A DNA stretch of 64,000 bases from positions 1,222,501 to 1,286,500 of the forward strand of contig NZ_CP054491.1 of the NCBI RefSeq assembly GCF_013343005.1, read 5' to 3'. This document shows, piece after piece, positions 53,120-64,000 of the stretch; position 1 is the stretch's first letter; every line of letters starts with the position of its first letter. The notes under the pieces were generated by a model. That model ran no database searches. It had not been told where the DNA came from and saw nothing but the letters and a program-made list of their open reading frames with translations. The position numbers and the translations under genes are program-made. The DNA is from Candidatus Reidiella endopervernicosa (GTDB taxonomy: Bacteria > Pseudomonadota > Gammaproteobacteria > GCF-013343005).

Positions 53120-53746
53120 GTGGCTAAGTATATCGGTGCCAAGTGTCGTCAGTGTCGTCGTGAGGGAAGTAAACTCTTCCTCAAGGGCGAGAAGTGTTAT
53201 ACCGCGAAGTGTGCGATTGAGAAGCGTCCTTTCCCACCTGGTCAGCATGGCCAGCGTCGTACCCGCCTTTCTGACTATGCACTTCAGTTGCGTGAAAAGC
53301 AGAAGCTACGTCGTACCTATGGCGTACTCGAAAAGCAGTTCCTCGGCTACTACAAAGACGCGGCTCGTAAGAAGGGCTCTACCGGTGAGAACCTGTTGCA
53401 GTTCCTCGAGAGTCGTCTCGATAATGTTGTTTATCGTATGGGTTTCGCGGCATCTCGCTCAGAGGCTCGTCAGCTGGTCCGTCATAACGGTATTACCGTC
53501 AACGGTGGCAAGGTGAATATCCCTTCATATCAGCTCGCTGCTAGCGATGTTGTTGCCGTCAATGAGAAGAAGCGCAGCCAGATCCGCATTCAATCTGCTA
53601 TCGAACTTGCGCAGCAGCGCGGTTTTGCTGATTGGATCGATGTTGATGTGAAAAAGATGGAAGGTGTTTACAAGAATCGTCCGGAGCGTAGTGATCTCTC
53701 CGCAGACATCAATGAGCATCTCGTTGTCGAACTGTATTCTAAGTAA
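53120..53746 (+). CDS. rpsD: 30S ribosomal protein S4
   Basis: 16S 5'-domain assembly protein and, in the family, translational repressor of the alpha operon. 208 residues from GTG 53120. Cys9, Cys12, Cys26 and Cys31 make a zinc-binding (C+) N-terminus, unlike the C- form of E. coli. An S4 RNA-binding domain ([25 protein letters not shown]) follows. Confidence 0.97.
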   Translation: MAKYIGAKCRQCRREGSKLFLKGEKCYTAKCAIEKRPFPPGQHGQRRTRLSDYALQLREKQKLRRTYGVLEKQFLGYYKDAARKKGSTGENLLQFLESRLDNVVYRMGFAASRSEARQLVRHNGITVNGGKVNIPSYQLAASDVVAVNEKKRSQIRIQSAIELAQQRGFADWIDVDVKKMEGVYKNRPERSDLSADINEHLVVELYSK

Positions 53747-53767
53747 ACGCTAAGGGGATTGGGTTAA

Positions 53768-54757
53768 ATGTCGGCTTCTGTAACGGAATTTCTTAAGCCA
53801 CGTCTAGTTGACGTGCAACAGGTATCAAGCAATGTTGCTAAGGTGACACTGGAACCGCTCGAGCGTGGTTTTGGTCACACTCTTGGTAATGCAATCCGTC
53901 GTATCCTGCTCTCTTCTATGCCTGGCTGTGCGGTTGTAGAGGTAGAGATTGAAGGCGTCCTGCACGAGTACTCAACCATTGAGGGTGTACAGGAAGATGT
54001 GATCGATATCCTTCTCAATCTCAAGGGCCTCTCTATCACCATGCATGCACGTGAAGAGGCTACCCTAAAGATCAACAAAAAGGGGCCTGGTCCTGTTACT
54101 GCCGGTGATATCACCGTTGATCATGACGTAGAGATCGTCAATCCTGACTTTGTGATTGCTAACCTGACTAAGGAAGGCGAGATCAATATGAGCATGAAGG
54201 TTCTACGTGGACGTGGCTATCAGCCATCTACCGTTCGTGCAGCAGAGGGTGAGGATTCACCAATTGGTGTACTTCAGCTTGATGCCTCATTTAGTCCAGT
54301 GCTACGTGTTAGCTACTCAGTAGATCGCGCCCGTGTAGAGCAGCGCACCGATCTCGATAAGCTTGTTATTGAAATCGAGACTAACGGTACCATCGATCCT
54401 GAAGAGTCAATTCGTCGTGCTGCAGGCATTCTGCATGATCAGCTCTCAGTATTTGTAGATTTGCAGGGCAAACAGGAGACTGCAGCTGTATCTAAGGAGC
54501 CTGAGATCGACCCGGTTCTGCTGCGCCCTATCGATGATCTGGAGCTGACTGTTCGTTCAGCCAACTGTCTCAAGGCGGAGAACATCTATTACATTGGTGA
54601 CTTGATTCAGCGTACTGAGGTTGAGCTTCTGAAAACGCCTAACCTTGGTAAGAAGTCACTTACCGAAATCAAGAACGTACTGGCCTCACACGGCCTCTCA
54701 ATGGGTATGCGTCTCGAGAACTGGCCACCAGCCGGACTCGAGAAGAGCGCCGGTTGA
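53768..54757 (+). CDS. rpoA: DNA-directed RNA polymerase subunit alpha
   Basis: Assembles RNA polymerase and contacts UP elements. 329 residues: N-terminal dimerisation domain ([22 protein letters not shown]), linker, and C-terminal domain with the DNA-binding 2xHhH ([27 protein letters not shown]). Confidence 0.98.
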   Translation: MSASVTEFLKPRLVDVQQVSSNVAKVTLEPLERGFGHTLGNAIRRILLSSMPGCAVVEVEIEGVLHEYSTIEGVQEDVIDILLNLKGLSITMHAREEATLKINKKGPGPVTAGDITVDHDVEIVNPDFVIANLTKEGEINMSMKVLRGRGYQPSTVRAAEGEDSPIGVLQLDASFSPVLRVSYSVDRARVEQRTDLDKLVIEIETNGTIDPEESIRRAAGILHDQLSVFVDLQGKQETAAVSKEPEIDPVLLRPIDDLELTVRSANCLKAENIYYIGDLIQRTEVELLKTPNLGKKSLTEIKNVLASHGLSMGMRLENWPPAGLEKSAG

Positions 54758-54788
54758 ATAACACTCTAGTTTAAGAAGGTATAAACCC

Positions 54789-55175
54789 ATGCGTCATCGT
54801 AATAGCGGCCGTCAGTTAAATCGTAATAGCAGCCACCGCAAGGCAATGTTCAAGAACATGGCTGTCTCATTGCTCAGCCATGAGGCAATCAAGACCACAC
54901 TGCCTAAGGCCAAGGAGCTGCGTCGCGTAGCCGAGCCTCTGATCACCATGGCTAAAAACGACAGCGTTGCAAATCGTCGTCTCGCCTTTAACCGCCTACG
55001 TGATCGTGATGCAGTCACCAAGCTGTTTAATGAGCTTGGTCCACGTTATAAGGATCGCCCTGGTGGTTATATGCGTATCCTCAAGTGTGGATTCCGTGAT
55101 GGTGACAATGCAACTATGGCCTATGTCGAGTTGGTTGATCGTCCAGATGTTGAAGAAGAGACTGCTGACGAATAG
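54789..55175 (+). CDS. rplQ: 50S ribosomal protein L17
   Basis: Tunnel-exit protein. 128 residues, [20 protein letters not shown] start and [15 protein letters not shown] block. Last gene of the ribosomal run, followed by a strong terminator. Confidence 0.97.
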   Translation: MRHRNSGRQLNRNSSHRKAMFKNMAVSLLSHEAIKTTLPKAKELRRVAEPLITMAKNDSVANRRLAFNRLRDRDAVTKLFNELGPRYKDRPGGYMRILKCGFRDGDNATMAYVELVDRPDVEEETADE

Positions 55176-55191
55176 ATCTATTTGTCTACTT

Positions 55192-55218
55192 AAAAGCCGG
55201 GCAATGCCCGGCTTTTTT
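55192..55218 (+). terminator. Intrinsic terminator of the alpha operon
   Basis: AAAAGCCGGGC AAT GCCCGGCTTTTTT: an 11-bp stem flanked by A and T runs. It ends the long ribosomal transcript after rplQ and may work in both directions. Confidence 0.96.
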
Positions 55219-55259
55219 GTGTCTGAGATTTGATGCCGCTTTGCTGCTAGGCTTCTTTT

Positions 55260-55997
55260 ATGATTGTTATTGCGACTGACTTTGGCATTGACGGACCCTA
55301 TCTAGGTCAGATGATTGCCGCCATCTATGCGCAAAACAATCAAATTCCCGTTGTAACGCTCTTCTCTGATCTACCTACATACGATATTAAGGCTTCGGCA
55401 TATCTGCTTGAGCCTCATATCAACTTCTTTCAGCAGGGAACGGTATTCCTGTGCGTCGTTGATCCCGGTGTCGGTGGCAGTCGCTTGCCTATCGTGGTTA
55501 AGGCGGACGGTCGCTGGTTTGTTGGGCCAGATAACGGCCTCTTTGCGATGATTGCCAGGAGGGCAAAGCTTGTTTCGTATTGGGTAATCAGCTGGCTGCC
55601 TGATCAGTTATCGGCCTCCTTCCATGGTCGTGACCTGTTTGCGCCGATTGCTGCTGAACTGGCATTGTCAGGCGTCAATGATAAACATATGCATGCTGTT
55701 GAGCAGGTTACATCTGATCCTTCCTGGCCGGAGGATCTCAGTGAGGTGGTTTATGCGGATCGCTATGGCAATGCTATTACCGGAATCAGGGCATTAACAC
55801 TCGATAACAGCGATAGACTGATCGTGAACGGTACGGAGATCTCATCAGCACGTACCTTCTCCGAAGTTGCTGTTGGTGAGCTGTTTTGGTACGAAAACTC
55901 AAATGGCTTGGCTGAAATTGCCGTCAATAAGGGGAGCGCAGTAGCCGCTCTCGAGATTGAGCTGGGTGCTCCTGTCGTTCGTGTTCTGGGTACCTAG
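55260..55997 (+). CDS. SAM hydroxide adenosyltransferase (DUF62 / SAM hydrolase family)
   Basis: Members split S-adenosylmethionine into adenosine and methionine with water; relatives make fluoro- or chloro-adenosine. 245 residues. TDFGIDGPYLGQMIA at the N-terminus, VDPGVGGSR (about 68-76) and WFVGPDNGLF (about 84-93) are family signatures; the C-terminal small beta-barrel follows. The physiological role is unclear, perhaps SAM turnover. It is convergent with uvrA, only 5 bp apart. No halogenase-specific residues can be judged here, so hydrolase is the default. Confidence 0.88.
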   Translation: MIVIATDFGIDGPYLGQMIAAIYAQNNQIPVVTLFSDLPTYDIKASAYLLEPHINFFQQGTVFLCVVDPGVGGSRLPIVVKADGRWFVGPDNGLFAMIARRAKLVSYWVISWLPDQLSASFHGRDLFAPIAAELALSGVNDKHMHAVEQVTSDPSWPEDLSEVVYADRYGNAITGIRALTLDNSDRLIVNGTEISSARTFSEVAVGELFWYENSNGLAEIAVNKGSAVAALEIELGAPVVRVLGT

Positions 55998-56002
55998 CAC
56001 CA

Positions 56003-58840
56003 CTAAGTACTATCTCTGTTTAGCATTGGTTTGAGGAAATGCCCGGTGTGGGAATGCGCTACATCAGCAATCTTCTCAGGCGTTCCTGAGGCGAGAATTT
56101 CCCCGCCCTTGTCGCCACCCTCTGGACCGAGATCAATGACCCAGTCGGCTGTTTTGATGACATCAAGGTTGTGCTCGATGACGACGATGGTATTGCCGTG
56201 GTCGCGTAGGCGATGCAACACAACGAGTAGCTGTTCGATGTCGAAGAAGTGTAGGCCCGTGGTCGGTTCATCAAGTATGTAGAGTGTATTGCCTGTGTCA
56301 CGTTTCGATAACTCCTTGGCCAGTTTAACGCGTTGCGCCTCACCACCCGAGAGAGTGGTGGCGTTCTGTCCAAGGCGAATATAAGAAAGACCGACCTCTA
56401 CCAGAGTCTTAAGCTTTCGAGCCAGAGGTGGTACCGCCTCAAAAAATGGCAGCGCCTCCTCTACGGTCATTTCTAATACTTCGTAGATATTTTTTCCCTT
56501 GTAACGTACTTCGAGGGTTTCGCGATTATAACGTTTACCCTTGCAGACATCGCAGGGAACGTAGATGTCGGGTAAGAAGTGCATCTCTACCTTGATTACA
56601 CCATCGCCCTGACACGCCTCACAGCGACCACCCTTGACGTTAAAGCTAAATCGCCCAGGTTTATAGCCGCGTGAGCGCGCTTCCTGGGTGGCTGAAAAGA
56701 GCTCGCGAATTGGCGTGAATAGACCTGTGTAGGTGGCAGGGTTCGATCTCGGAGTGCGGCCAATCGGGCTCTGATCGATATCGACAACCTTGTCGAAATG
56801 GTCGAGGCCCTCGATCGCATCACAGGCGGCCCCGGTAGAGCTTGCACCGTTGAGTTCTCGAGCGGCCTCGGGGTAAAGGGTGTCGTTAATCAGGGTCGAT
56901 TTGCCGGAGCCAGAGACACCCGTAATGCAGGTGAACAGTCCAACGGGAATCTCGATGTCGACTCTCTTGAGGTTGTTTGCGCACGCACCGCGGACGGCGA
57001 GCTGTCGTGACACGTCGGCAGGCGTCCGTGTTTGTGGGACCGCGATCTCGCGTGCACCACTTAGATACTGCCCCGTCAATGAGGACGGACAGTTCATGAT
57101 CTCGGCGGGTGTTCCCTGCGCGACAACCTCTCCACCATGTACGCCGGCACCTGGGCCAATGTCGACGACGTGGTCGGCTGATCGCACCGCATCCTCATCG
57201 TGCTCGACGACAATAACGGTATTTCCCATGTCGCGTAGATGGGTGAGTGTGTCTAGAAGGCGTTGATTGTCACGCTGATGCAGGCCGATGGATGGCTCAT
57301 CAAGAATGTACATTACACCGACCAGGCCCGCGCCAATCTGACTGGCAAGCCGGATACGCTGCGCTTCGCCACCCGACAGGGTGTCGGCACTGCGATCGAG
57401 GGTCAGGTAATCGAGGCCGACATTGACCAGAAAGTTGAGCCGGTCACCGATCTCCTTGCGCACCTTGGCAGCGATCTCGCCACGACGCCCCGGTAGTTCC
57501 AGATTCGCAAAGAAATCGCGTGCTTTACCAACCGGCAATGCGGCAATGGCGGGTAGGTTATGTTTGGTGATAAAGACGTTGCGCGCGCCGCTGTTAAGGC
57601 GCGTACCGTTGCAGCCGGGACAGAGTTGATCGGCGAGATAGCGTGATAGCTCCTCACGCACCACGTTGGACTCGGTCTCTCGATAACGACGCTGCATATT
57701 GGGAATAATGCCTTCGAAGGCGTGTACCTTGGTGGTAATGCTCTGGCCGCGCTCCTGCAGATACTGAAACTCTATCTCCTCTTCACCGCTGCCGTAGAGT
57801 ACTGTTGTTTGAATCGATTCAGGCAGCTCCTCGTAGGGGGTTTCGATATCGAATTTGAAATGGTCGGCAAGCGAGCTGATCAGGTGGAAGTAGTACATGT
57901 TGCGACGATCCCAACCACGTACTGCGCCACCTGCCAGGCTGAGATGAGGGTTGGAGACCACCTTGTCGGGGGCGAAGTAGGTCTCAATGCCGAGTCCATC
58001 ACAGCTGGGACAGGCTCCGACCGGGTTGTTGAAGGAGAAGAGGCGTGGTTCCAGTTCGGTTAGTGAATAGCCGCACTCGGGACAGGCAAACTTGGCGGAG
58101 AAGAGCAGCTCAGGTTGCTCGGGCTGATCCATGTAGGCAACTCGCGCCAGTCCATCAGAGAGGCTCAGTGCGGTCTCGAAGGACTCCGCAAGACGGGTCT
58201 GAATATCTTCGCGTACCTTGAGTCGGTCGACGACCGCTTCAATGGTGTGTTTGCGCTTCAGGTCGAGTTTGGGTGCGCTGTCGAGTTCTATGATCTCGCC
58301 ATTGATACGAGCGCGGATAAAACCCTGTGCGCGTAGCTCCTCGAGAATATGCAGGTGTTCACCCTTACGTTCGCTGATCACAGGGGAGAGCAGCATCAGT
58401 TTGCTCCCCTCTGGCAGTTCCATCACCAGATCGACCATCTGACTGATCGTCTGAGCCTCGAGGGTGGTGCCGTGCTCGGGGCACTGCGGTGTGCCGGCAC
58501 GGGCAAACAGCAGGCGCAGGTAATCATAGATCTCAGTGATGGTGCCGACGGTCGAGCGGGGGTTGTGTGAGGTCGACTTCTGCTCGATGGAAATTGCTGG
58601 TGAGAGGCCCTCGATATGGTCAATATCGGGTTTCTCCATCATCGACAGAAATTGGCGAGCGTAGGCAGAGAGCGACTCGACGTAGCGGCGTTGACCCTCT
58701 GCGTAGATGGTGTCGAAGGCGAGCGATGACTTGCCAGAACCGGAGAGGCCAGTAATAACTATCAGCTTGTCTCGCGGTAGGTCGAGATCGATATTTTTCA
58801 GGTTATGGGTGCGCGCGCCACGCAGGTGAATCGTGTCCAT
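56003..58840 (-). CDS. uvrA: UvrABC excision nuclease subunit A
   Basis: Damage-recognition ATPase of nucleotide excision repair. 945 residues, normal length. Two ABC ATPase modules, each with a Walker A (GLSGSGKSS near residue 32; GVSGSGKST in the second half), signature LSGGEAQR and DEP Walker B motifs, plus Cys-based zinc modules (CPECGY..., CEACQGDG...CDVCKG). It is divergent from the MFS gene with 68 bp between. Confidence 0.98.
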   Translation of the reverse strand: MDTIHLRGARTHNLKNIDLDLPRDKLIVITGLSGSGKSSLAFDTIYAEGQRRYVESLSAYARQFLSMMEKPDIDHIEGLSPAISIEQKSTSHNPRSTVGTITEIYDYLRLLFARAGTPQCPEHGTTLEAQTISQMVDLVMELPEGSKLMLLSPVISERKGEHLHILEELRAQGFIRARINGEIIELDSAPKLDLKRKHTIEAVVDRLKVREDIQTRLAESFETALSLSDGLARVAYMDQPEQPELLFSAKFACPECGYSLTELEPRLFSFNNPVGACPSCDGLGIETYFAPDKVVSNPHLSLAGGAVRGWDRRNMYYFHLISSLADHFKFDIETPYEELPESIQTTVLYGSGEEEIEFQYLQERGQSITTKVHAFEGIIPNMQRRYRETESNVVREELSRYLADQLCPGCNGTRLNSGARNVFITKHNLPAIAALPVGKARDFFANLELPGRRGEIAAKVRKEIGDRLNFLVNVGLDYLTLDRSADTLSGGEAQRIRLASQIGAGLVGVMYILDEPSIGLHQRDNQRLLDTLTHLRDMGNTVIVVEHDEDAVRSADHVVDIGPGAGVHGGEVVAQGTPAEIMNCPSSLTGQYLSGAREIAVPQTRTPADVSRQLAVRGACANNLKRVDIEIPVGLFTCITGVSGSGKSTLINDTLYPEAARELNGASSTGAACDAIEGLDHFDKVVDIDQSPIGRTPRSNPATYTGLFTPIRELFSATQEARSRGYKPGRFSFNVKGGRCEACQGDGVIKVEMHFLPDIYVPCDVCKGKRYNRETLEVRYKGKNIYEVLEMTVEEALPFFEAVPPLARKLKTLVEVGLSYIRLGQNATTLSGGEAQRVKLAKELSKRDTGNTLYILDEPTTGLHFFDIEQLLVVLHRLRDHGNTIVVIEHNLDVIKTADWVIDLGPEGGDKGGEILASGTPEKIADVAHSHTGHFLKPMLNRDST

Positions 58841-58908
58841 CGGTCGTTTCCAGAGGGCAAGTCAACCTGATACTATACGCCGTCCTGCTACTCTCTGGCA
58901 CATATTTA

Positions 58909-60303
58909 ATGAGGCGTAAAAGTAGAGGCGGAGACGCCCAAACCCTGGATCGTGACGAGCGAAGAGCGACTGCTTCTCTCGCTGCAATTTTTGCCCTGCG
59001 TATGTTGGGGCTGTTCATGATTCTGCCGGTTTTTTCACTCCACGCCGAGTCACTGGAGGGGGTAACCCCAATGTTGATCGGTGTGGCGATTGGTGCCTAC
59101 GGTCTTACTCAGGCGGTGTTACAGATCCCCTTCGGCATGCTCTCGGACCGCTTTGGTCGCAAGCCTGTCATTACTCTCGGTCTACTGTTATTTGTCATTG
59201 GTAGTGCGGTCGCCGCCTCATCTGAATCGATCCACGGCATCATTCTTGGTCGCGCCCTGCAGGGATCGGGCGCCATCGCCGCAGCAGTAATGGCGCTGAT
59301 CGCCGACCTCACCCGCGAAGAGCGCCGCACCCAGGCGATGGCAACCATCGGCATGAGTATTGGTATCTCCTTTGCCGTCTCGCTGGTGCTTGGACCGATG
59401 CTCGCCAACTGGATTGGGCTCTCGGGCATTTTCTGGATGACGGCGCTACTCGCATCTATCGGTATTGCCGTGCTGCACCTACTGGTGCCGACGCCTAAAA
59501 CAAGCAAATTCCATCGTGAGTCGGAGGCGGTACCGGCTCAGCTCGGCGCGGCACTACGCAATCCGGAGCTACTGCGCCTCGACTTTGGTATTATGATTCT
59601 GCATATGATTCTCACCGCGTTGTTTGTGGTGATGCCATTGGCGCTGCGTGATCGTGCCGGGTTGGCAAGTGACTACCATTGGATGCTCTATCTGGGGGTA
59701 ATGCTGCTCGCCTTTGTGGCGATGGTGCCCTTTATTATCATTGCTGAGCGAAAACGACGCATGAAAGGGATCTTTCTCGGTGCCATTGCTGCGATCTCTG
59801 TGTCGCAGTTCGCGCTCTCCTGGTTAACCTCGGAGCTGGTTGCAGTCGCGCTACTCTTGTTTCTCTTTTTTACCGCCTTCAATCTGCTTGAGGCGAGCCT
59901 GCCATCGCTGGTCTCAAAGATTTCACCTGCAGCGAGTCGCGGCTCCTCGATGGGAATCTACTCCACCTCACAGTTTCTAGGGGCCTTTCTAGGCGGCGTA
60001 GTCGGCGGCTGGAGTTACGGTAGCTACGGAGTGGAGACAACACTGATGATGGGTGGTGTGATGGCATTGCTCTGGCTGCTACTGGCCAGCGGTATGGAAC
60101 AGCCGCGGTATCTGAGCAGCTATCTGCTCAGAGTTGAACAGCTCGAAGCCGATCAGGCAGCACTGCTGGGCGACAGGCTTCGAGAGGTGCGCGGCGTGGC
60201 TGAGGCAAGTGTTGACGGTGAGGAGGGTGTTGCCTACCTCAAGGTCGATAGTGTGGAGTTTGATGAGGCCGAGCTGCGTGAGTTTTCGCTAGCCGAGGCG
60301 TAG
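58909..60303 (+). CDS. MFS transporter, YajR-like with C-terminal YAM domain
   Basis: Twelve-segment major facilitator of the drug:proton antiporter type. 464 residues. Motif A GMLSDRFGRKPVI between segments 2 and 3 and the GRALQGSGAIAAAVMALIADLT region are clear. After the last helix comes a soluble tail (about 400-464: EVRGVAEASVDGEEGVAYLKVD) resembling the ferredoxin-like YAM domain of E. coli YajR. The substrate is unknown. The position between uvrA and ssb is common in gammaproteobacteria. ATG 58909; a start within 30 residues downstream is possible. Confidence 0.85.
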   Translation: MRRKSRGGDAQTLDRDERRATASLAAIFALRMLGLFMILPVFSLHAESLEGVTPMLIGVAIGAYGLTQAVLQIPFGMLSDRFGRKPVITLGLLLFVIGSAVAASSESIHGIILGRALQGSGAIAAAVMALIADLTREERRTQAMATIGMSIGISFAVSLVLGPMLANWIGLSGIFWMTALLASIGIAVLHLLVPTPKTSKFHRESEAVPAQLGAALRNPELLRLDFGIMILHMILTALFVVMPLALRDRAGLASDYHWMLYLGVMLLAFVAMVPFIIIAERKRRMKGIFLGAIAAISVSQFALSWLTSELVAVALLLFLFFTAFNLLEASLPSLVSKISPAASRGSSMGIYSTSQFLGAFLGGVVGGWSYGSYGVETTLMMGGVMALLWLLLASGMEQPRYLSSYLLRVEQLEADQAALLGDRLREVRGVAEASVDGEEGVAYLKVDSVEFDEAELREFSLAEA

Positions 60304-60305
60304 AA

Positions 60306-60329
60306 TCGACCGGGTTTGGTCACGGTCGA
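60306..60329. promoter_or_regulatory. Hairpin between MFS gene and ssb
   Basis: TCGACCG (60306-60312) pairs with CGGTCGA (60323-60329), 10-base loop. There is no T-tract on the plus strand; the minus strand has TTTT after the stem. It may be a weak terminator or part of the ssb regulatory region. Confidence 0.4.
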
Positions 60330-60378
60330 AAATTGTTGATCAGAATAATAGTTAGAGAGATAGAGGGGAGACTTATCA

Positions 60379-60852
60379 ATGGCACGCGGAATTAACAAGG
60401 CAATACTGATCGGCAACCTGGGCAAAGATCCCGAGGTGCGTTACACAGCGGGCGGCTCTGCGGTGGCAAATATCACCCTGGCGACGACTGAATCGAGAAA
60501 GGATCGTCAGAGTGGCCAGTGGACGGAGCATACCGAGTGGCACCGTGTGGTTCTCTTCGGCAAAACCGCCGAGACGGCAGGCGAGTACCTACGCAAAGGC
60601 TCGCAGGTCTATATCGAGGGACGTATTCAGACCAGCAAGTGGCAGGATAAAAGTGGCCAGGATCGCTATACCACTGAGGTTGTCGCGAATACGATGCAGA
60701 TGCTGGGTGGACGTGGAGGCGGCGGTGCCGGAAACTTCAGTCAGGATGATCGTGGTCAGTCAGCACCAGCGGCTGCGCCCGCATCGGCGCCCGCAGCCGC
60801 CCCTGCCGGTGGCGGCAACTTCGACGACTTCGACGACGATATCCCGTTCTAA
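60379..60852 (+). CDS. ssb: Single-stranded DNA-binding protein
   Basis: Coats ssDNA in replication, repair and recombination. 157 residues: OB-fold (about 1-112, [40 protein letters not shown]), Gly/Ala/Pro-rich linker and the acidic protein-docking tip [15 protein letters not shown] ribosome site before ATG. Confidence 0.97.
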   Translation: MARGINKAILIGNLGKDPEVRYTAGGSAVANITLATTESRKDRQSGQWTEHTEWHRVVLFGKTAETAGEYLRKGSQVYIEGRIQTSKWQDKSGQDRYTTEVVANTMQMLGGRGGGGAGNFSQDDRGQSAPAAAPASAPAAAPAGGGNFDDFDDDIPF

Positions 60853-60884
60853 GTTGAACGCCAGCGTAACGGAGTAGGGGTGTT

Positions 60885-61958
60885 ATGAAGACGCTGCTCG
60901 TCACCGGCGGAGCCGGTTTTATTGGTGGAAACTTCGTCCTGGGGCTGATTGCTCAGGGCAGCTATCGGGTGATTAATCTCGATGCGCTGACCTATGCCGG
61001 TAATCTCGACTCATTGAGTTCAATCAGTGACCACCCTGACCACATCTTTGTGCAGGGCGATATCGGTGATCGTAACTGTGTCGATGCACTGCTGGCTGAG
61101 TACCGCCCCGATGCGGTGGTCAACTTTGCGGCAGAGAGTCACGTTGACCGTTCAATCGACGGGCCGGCCGATTTTATCCAGACCAACGTGGTGGGTACCT
61201 TTAACCTGCTTGAGAGTGTGCGTGATCACTGGCAGCGATTGGAAACGGTCGAGCGTGAAGCGTTCCGCTTTCTGCACGTCTCGACCGACGAGGTCTACGG
61301 TTCTTTGGGTGAGCAGGGGCTCTTCACTGAAGAGTCTCCCTACGCCCCCAACTCACCCTACTCTGCCTCAAAGGCCTCCTCCGATCACCTGGTGCGTGCC
61401 TATCACCACACCTATGGTCTGCCGGTACTCACCACCAACTGCTCCAACAACTACGGCCCCTACCAGTTCCCGGAGAAGTTGATTCCTTTGATCACCCTCA
61501 ACGCGCTGGCGGGTAAGTCACTGCCGATCTACGGCGATGGTCAGAATGTGCGTGACTGGCTCTACGTCACAGACCACTGCAGTGCGATCGAGACAGTGCT
61601 CGCAGAGGGACGCCCCGGTGAGGTCTATAACGTTGGTGGTGATAGTGAGAAGAGCAATCTCGAAGTGGTGCAGACGATCTGTGCACTGCTCGATCAGTTA
61701 CGCCCAGCTGAGTCTGGAAAGCCCTATAACGAACTTATTACCTACGTCGCCGATCGTCCCGGACACGATCAGCGCTACGCCATTGATGCCAGCAAGCTCA
61801 AACAAGAGTTAGGTTGGCGGCCGGCCGAGAACTTCGAGAGCGGACTGCGCCGTACCATTGAGTGGTACCTCGATCATCTCGAATGGTGTCAGCGAGTACA
61901 GGATGGCAGTTATCGTGGTGAGCGTCTCGGTCTGGGTGACGAGGCGGCAGAGGCGTGA
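60885..61958 (+). CDS. rfbB: dTDP-glucose 4,6-dehydratase
   Basis: Second step of dTDP-L-rhamnose synthesis: NAD+-dependent conversion of dTDP-glucose to the 4-keto-6-deoxy sugar. 357 residues, extended SDR fold. Cofactor motif [12 protein letters not shown] (7-18), STDEVYG (catalytic Thr-Asp-Glu) and [12 protein letters not shown] (YxxxK). Overlaps rfbA by 4 bp (GTGA). Confidence 0.96.
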   Translation: MKTLLVTGGAGFIGGNFVLGLIAQGSYRVINLDALTYAGNLDSLSSISDHPDHIFVQGDIGDRNCVDALLAEYRPDAVVNFAAESHVDRSIDGPADFIQTNVVGTFNLLESVRDHWQRLETVEREAFRFLHVSTDEVYGSLGEQGLFTEESPYAPNSPYSASKASSDHLVRAYHHTYGLPVLTTNCSNNYGPYQFPEKLIPLITLNALAGKSLPIYGDGQNVRDWLYVTDHCSAIETVLAEGRPGEVYNVGGDSEKSNLEVVQTICALLDQLRPAESGKPYNELITYVADRPGHDQRYAIDASKLKQELGWRPAENFESGLRRTIEWYLDHLEWCQRVQDGSYRGERLGLGDEAAEA

Positions 61959-62833
61959 AGGGAATCATTCTCGCCGGAGGTACCGGCACAAGGCTCTATC
62001 CGCTGACCCAGGTGATCAGCAAACAGCTGCTGCCGGTCTACGATAAACCGATGATCTACTATCCGCTGACGGTGTTGATGCTGGCAGGTATCGATCAGGT
62101 GTTGATCATTACCACCCCTCACGAGCAGCATCTCTTCAAGGCCCTGCTGGGTGATGGCAGTCAGTGGGGCATTTCTATCGAATACGCCGTGCAACCCAAG
62201 CCCGAGGGGATAGCGCAGGCGTTTCAGATCGGCGAGCGTTTTATCGATGGTGATGCCTGCTGCCTGATCCTTGGCGATAACATCTTCTACGGTCACGGCC
62301 TGGCCGAGGACCTGCAACGCGCCTCTCAGCAGAGCGAAGGCGCGACGATTTTCGGCTACTGGGTAAAAGATCCGGAGCGTTACGGTGTGGCGGAGTTCGA
62401 TGGTGATGGTCGGGTGACCGATATCGTTGAGAAGCCACAACAGCCGCGCTCCAACTACGCGGTCACTGGGCTCTACTTCTACGATAGTCAGGTCTCTGAG
62501 ATGGCCGCGCAGCTTAAACCCTCTGCCCGTGGTGAGCTTGAGATTACTGATCTGAATAATATCTATCTACAGCAGCAACAGCTGCGCCTGGAGCGGCTCG
62601 GGCGTGGTATCGCATGGCTCGACACCGGCACCCACGAGTCGTTGCTGCAGGCCTCTAACTTTATCCAGACCATTGAGGCGCGACAGGGTTTGAAAATTGC
62701 TTGTCCTGAGGAGGTCGCGTTTGTGCGAGGTCTGATCGATGGCGAGCAGCTGCGGCAGCTCGCCGCGCCGATGCGCAATAACGGTTACGGCGACTATCTG
62801 CTCGGCCTGCTTGATCGCGAGGGGCCACTGTGA
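61955..62833 (+). CDS. rfbA: Glucose-1-phosphate thymidylyltransferase
   Basis: First step of the pathway: glucose-1-phosphate plus dTTP to dTDP-glucose. 292 residues from GTG 61955. Nucleotide-binding [16 protein letters not shown] (3-18) and sugar-site [12 protein letters not shown] are present. Overlaps both neighbours by 4 bp, so the four rfb genes are translationally coupled. Confidence 0.96.
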   Translation: MKGIILAGGTGTRLYPLTQVISKQLLPVYDKPMIYYPLTVLMLAGIDQVLIITTPHEQHLFKALLGDGSQWGISIEYAVQPKPEGIAQAFQIGERFIDGDACCLILGDNIFYGHGLAEDLQRASQQSEGATIFGYWVKDPERYGVAEFDGDGRVTDIVEKPQQPRSNYAVTGLYFYDSQVSEMAAQLKPSARGELEITDLNNIYLQQQQLRLERLGRGIAWLDTGTHESLLQASNFIQTIEARQGLKIACPEEVAFVRGLIDGEQLRQLAAPMRNNGYGDYLLGLLDREGPL

Positions 62834-63393
62834 AGATCATCGAGACGGCACTTCCCGGTGCGGTGATTATTGAACCAAAGGTATTTGGCGATCAGCGCGG
62901 TTTCTTTATGGAGACCTGGCAGAGCAGTCGTTATGCCGATGCCAACATCGGCGATCGTTTTGTACAAGATAATCTCTCGCGCTCTAGTCATGGTGTGTTG
63001 CGTGGGCTTCACTACCAACAGCCCTATGCGCAGGGCAAGTTGGTGCAGGTGCTGGAGGGTGAGGTCTTTGATGTGGCGGTTGATATCCGTGTCGGTTCTC
63101 CCAGCTTCGGTCAGTGGGTCGGGGTGATGCTGACCGGTGAAAATCGTCGTCAGTTTTACGTGCCGGAGGGCTTTGCACACGGTTTCTGTGTCAGCAGCGA
63201 ATCGGCGCTCTTCTGCTACAAGTGCACCGAGCTCTACCATCCGGAAACCGAGCAGTCGATTCGTTGGGATGACCCGGCTATCGGTATCGAATGGCCGCTT
63301 GAGCAGCCGCTGCTTTCGCAGAAAGATCGTGATGCGCCTGTCTTGGCAGAGCTCGATCAGGCGTTGCTACCGCAATTCAGCGCGGCGGGGTAA
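62830..63393 (+). CDS. rfbC: dTDP-4-dehydrorhamnose 3,5-epimerase
   Basis: Third step of dTDP-rhamnose synthesis. 187 residues from GTG 62830. Cupin fold with [12 protein letters not shown], the catalytic-His region [18 protein letters not shown] and [13 protein letters not shown]. Confidence 0.96.
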   Translation: MKIIETALPGAVIIEPKVFGDQRGFFMETWQSSRYADANIGDRFVQDNLSRSSHGVLRGLHYQQPYAQGKLVQVLEGEVFDVAVDIRVGSPSFGQWVGVMLTGENRRQFYVPEGFAHGFCVSSESALFCYKCTELYHPETEQSIRWDDPAIGIEWPLEQPLLSQKDRDAPVLAELDQALLPQFSAAG

Positions 63394-63401
63394 CTGACGG
63401 C

Positions 63402-64000
63402 GTGTCTCCAAAGCGTATTCTACTGCTGGGAGCCAACGGACAGGTTGGTTGGGAGCTGCAACGCACACTGGCCCCGCTGGGGCAGGTCGTAGCGGCGGGG
63501 CGTGCCGGCGGTGAAATATCAATCGATCTCGCATCGGCCGATTCAATCCATGCCGTTATCAATGAAGTGCGCCCCTCTCTGATCGTCAACGCCGCCGCCT
63601 ACACGGCAGTCGATCGTGCCGAGCAGGAGGCCGAGTTGGCAGAGGCGGTTAACGCTACCGCCCCTGGAATTCTGGCCGAAGAGGCGAAGACGCTGGGTGC
63701 TGGACTGATCCACTTCTCGACCGATTATGTCTTCGATGGTGAGCAGCAGACTCCCTACCTGGAGAGCGATAGTACAAACCCCCAGGGTGTCTACGGGCGT
63801 ACCAAGTTGGTGGGTGAGCAGGCCGTCGCTGCCAGTGGCTGCGATTATCTACTGCTTCGTACCAGTTGGGTCTATGGGCTGCGCGGCCACAACTTTCTGT
63901 TGACCATGCAGCGCCTGGCGCGCGAGCGTGACCATCTGAGTGTGGTTGAGGATCAGTACGGAGCACCGACCTGGAGTCGAATGATTGCCGAGACCACGGC
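63402..64000 (+). CDS. rfbD: dTDP-4-dehydrorhamnose reductase, 3' end outside window
   Basis: Last step of dTDP-L-rhamnose synthesis, NADPH-dependent. From GTG 63402, 8 bp after rfbC, 199 codons are visible and the frame is open at the window edge. ILLLGANGQVGWELQ (cofactor motif), VNAAAYTAVDRAE, STDYVFDG and YGRTKLVGEQ (YxxxK) are diagnostic. The missing part would be about 100 residues. Confidence 0.95.
   Translation, partial: MSPKRILLLGANGQVGWELQRTLAPLGQVVAAGRAGGEISIDLASADSIHAVINEVRPSLIVNAAAYTAVDRAEQEAELAEAVNATAPGILAEEAKTLGAGLIHFSTDYVFDGEQQTPYLESDSTNPQGVYGRTKLVGEQAVAASGCDYLLLRTSWVYGLRGHNFLLTMQRLARERDHLSVVEDQYGAPTWSRMIAETT

Overview
This window is a chromosomal segment of a gammaproteobacterium. 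The evidence is the order birA-coaX-tRNA-tufB-secE-nusG-rplKAJL-rpoBC, followed without a break by the str, S10, spc and alpha ribosomal clusters, with uvrA/ssb downstream. The genus cannot be fixed from sequence alone. A free-living environmental member, for example a Chromatiales/Thiotrichales-type lineage, is my guess.

Layout. (1) 0.3-4.4 kb: a short chemoreceptor on the minus strand, then birA, coaX, a SPOR-domain protein and tRNA-Thr(TGT). (2) 4.4-23.2 kb: an accessory island holding a GT1-type glycosyltransferase, a decayed sulfotransferase tail, a giant two-partner-secretion (TPS) adhesin of about 4,000 residues with its TpsB transporter, a small orphan ORF, an intact sulfotransferase and UDP-glucose dehydrogenase. 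(3) 23.4-25.2 kb: tRNA-Tyr, tRNA-Gly, tRNA-Thr(GGT), tufB and tRNA-Trp. (4) 25.2-37.2 kb: secE, nusG, rplK, rplA, rplJ, rplL, rpoB, rpoC. (5) 37.3-55.2 kb: rpsL to rplQ, including a second, almost identical tuf gene and a 38-codon rpmJ. (6) 55.3-64 kb: a SAM-hydrolase-family gene, uvrA, a YajR-like MFS transporter, ssb and the dTDP-rhamnose genes rfbB-A-C-D (the last cut by the window edge).

The most notable part is the island. It separates tRNA-Thr(TGT) and its strong promoter from tRNA-Tyr/Gly/Thr-tufB, which are adjacent in E. coli (thrU-tyrU-glyT-thrT-tufB). Inside and beside it are three copies of a 190-280 bp hairpin-ended repeat with no transposase. Each copy ends exactly at the 5' end of a different coding sequence (chemoreceptor, adhesin, sulfotransferase) and supplies its first codons. 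At the adhesin the original start and first 12 codons can still be read upstream of the repeat, so the insertion is reconstructable to the base. The TPS locus is flanked by direct duplicates of the sulfotransferase 3' end plus its terminator.

The adhesin is a beta-helix-type repeat protein with about 100 Tyr-Gly pairs in its main frame, many in acidic context, and a cysteine pair at its C-terminus. A sulfotransferase and a glycosyltransferase lie in the same island. A working hypothesis, inference only, is a surface adhesin that is modified by sulfation and/or glycosylation. The adhesin as given carries four frameshifts between 15.1 and 16.4 kb, so it is either recently inactivated or affected by sequence errors in a repetitive gene.
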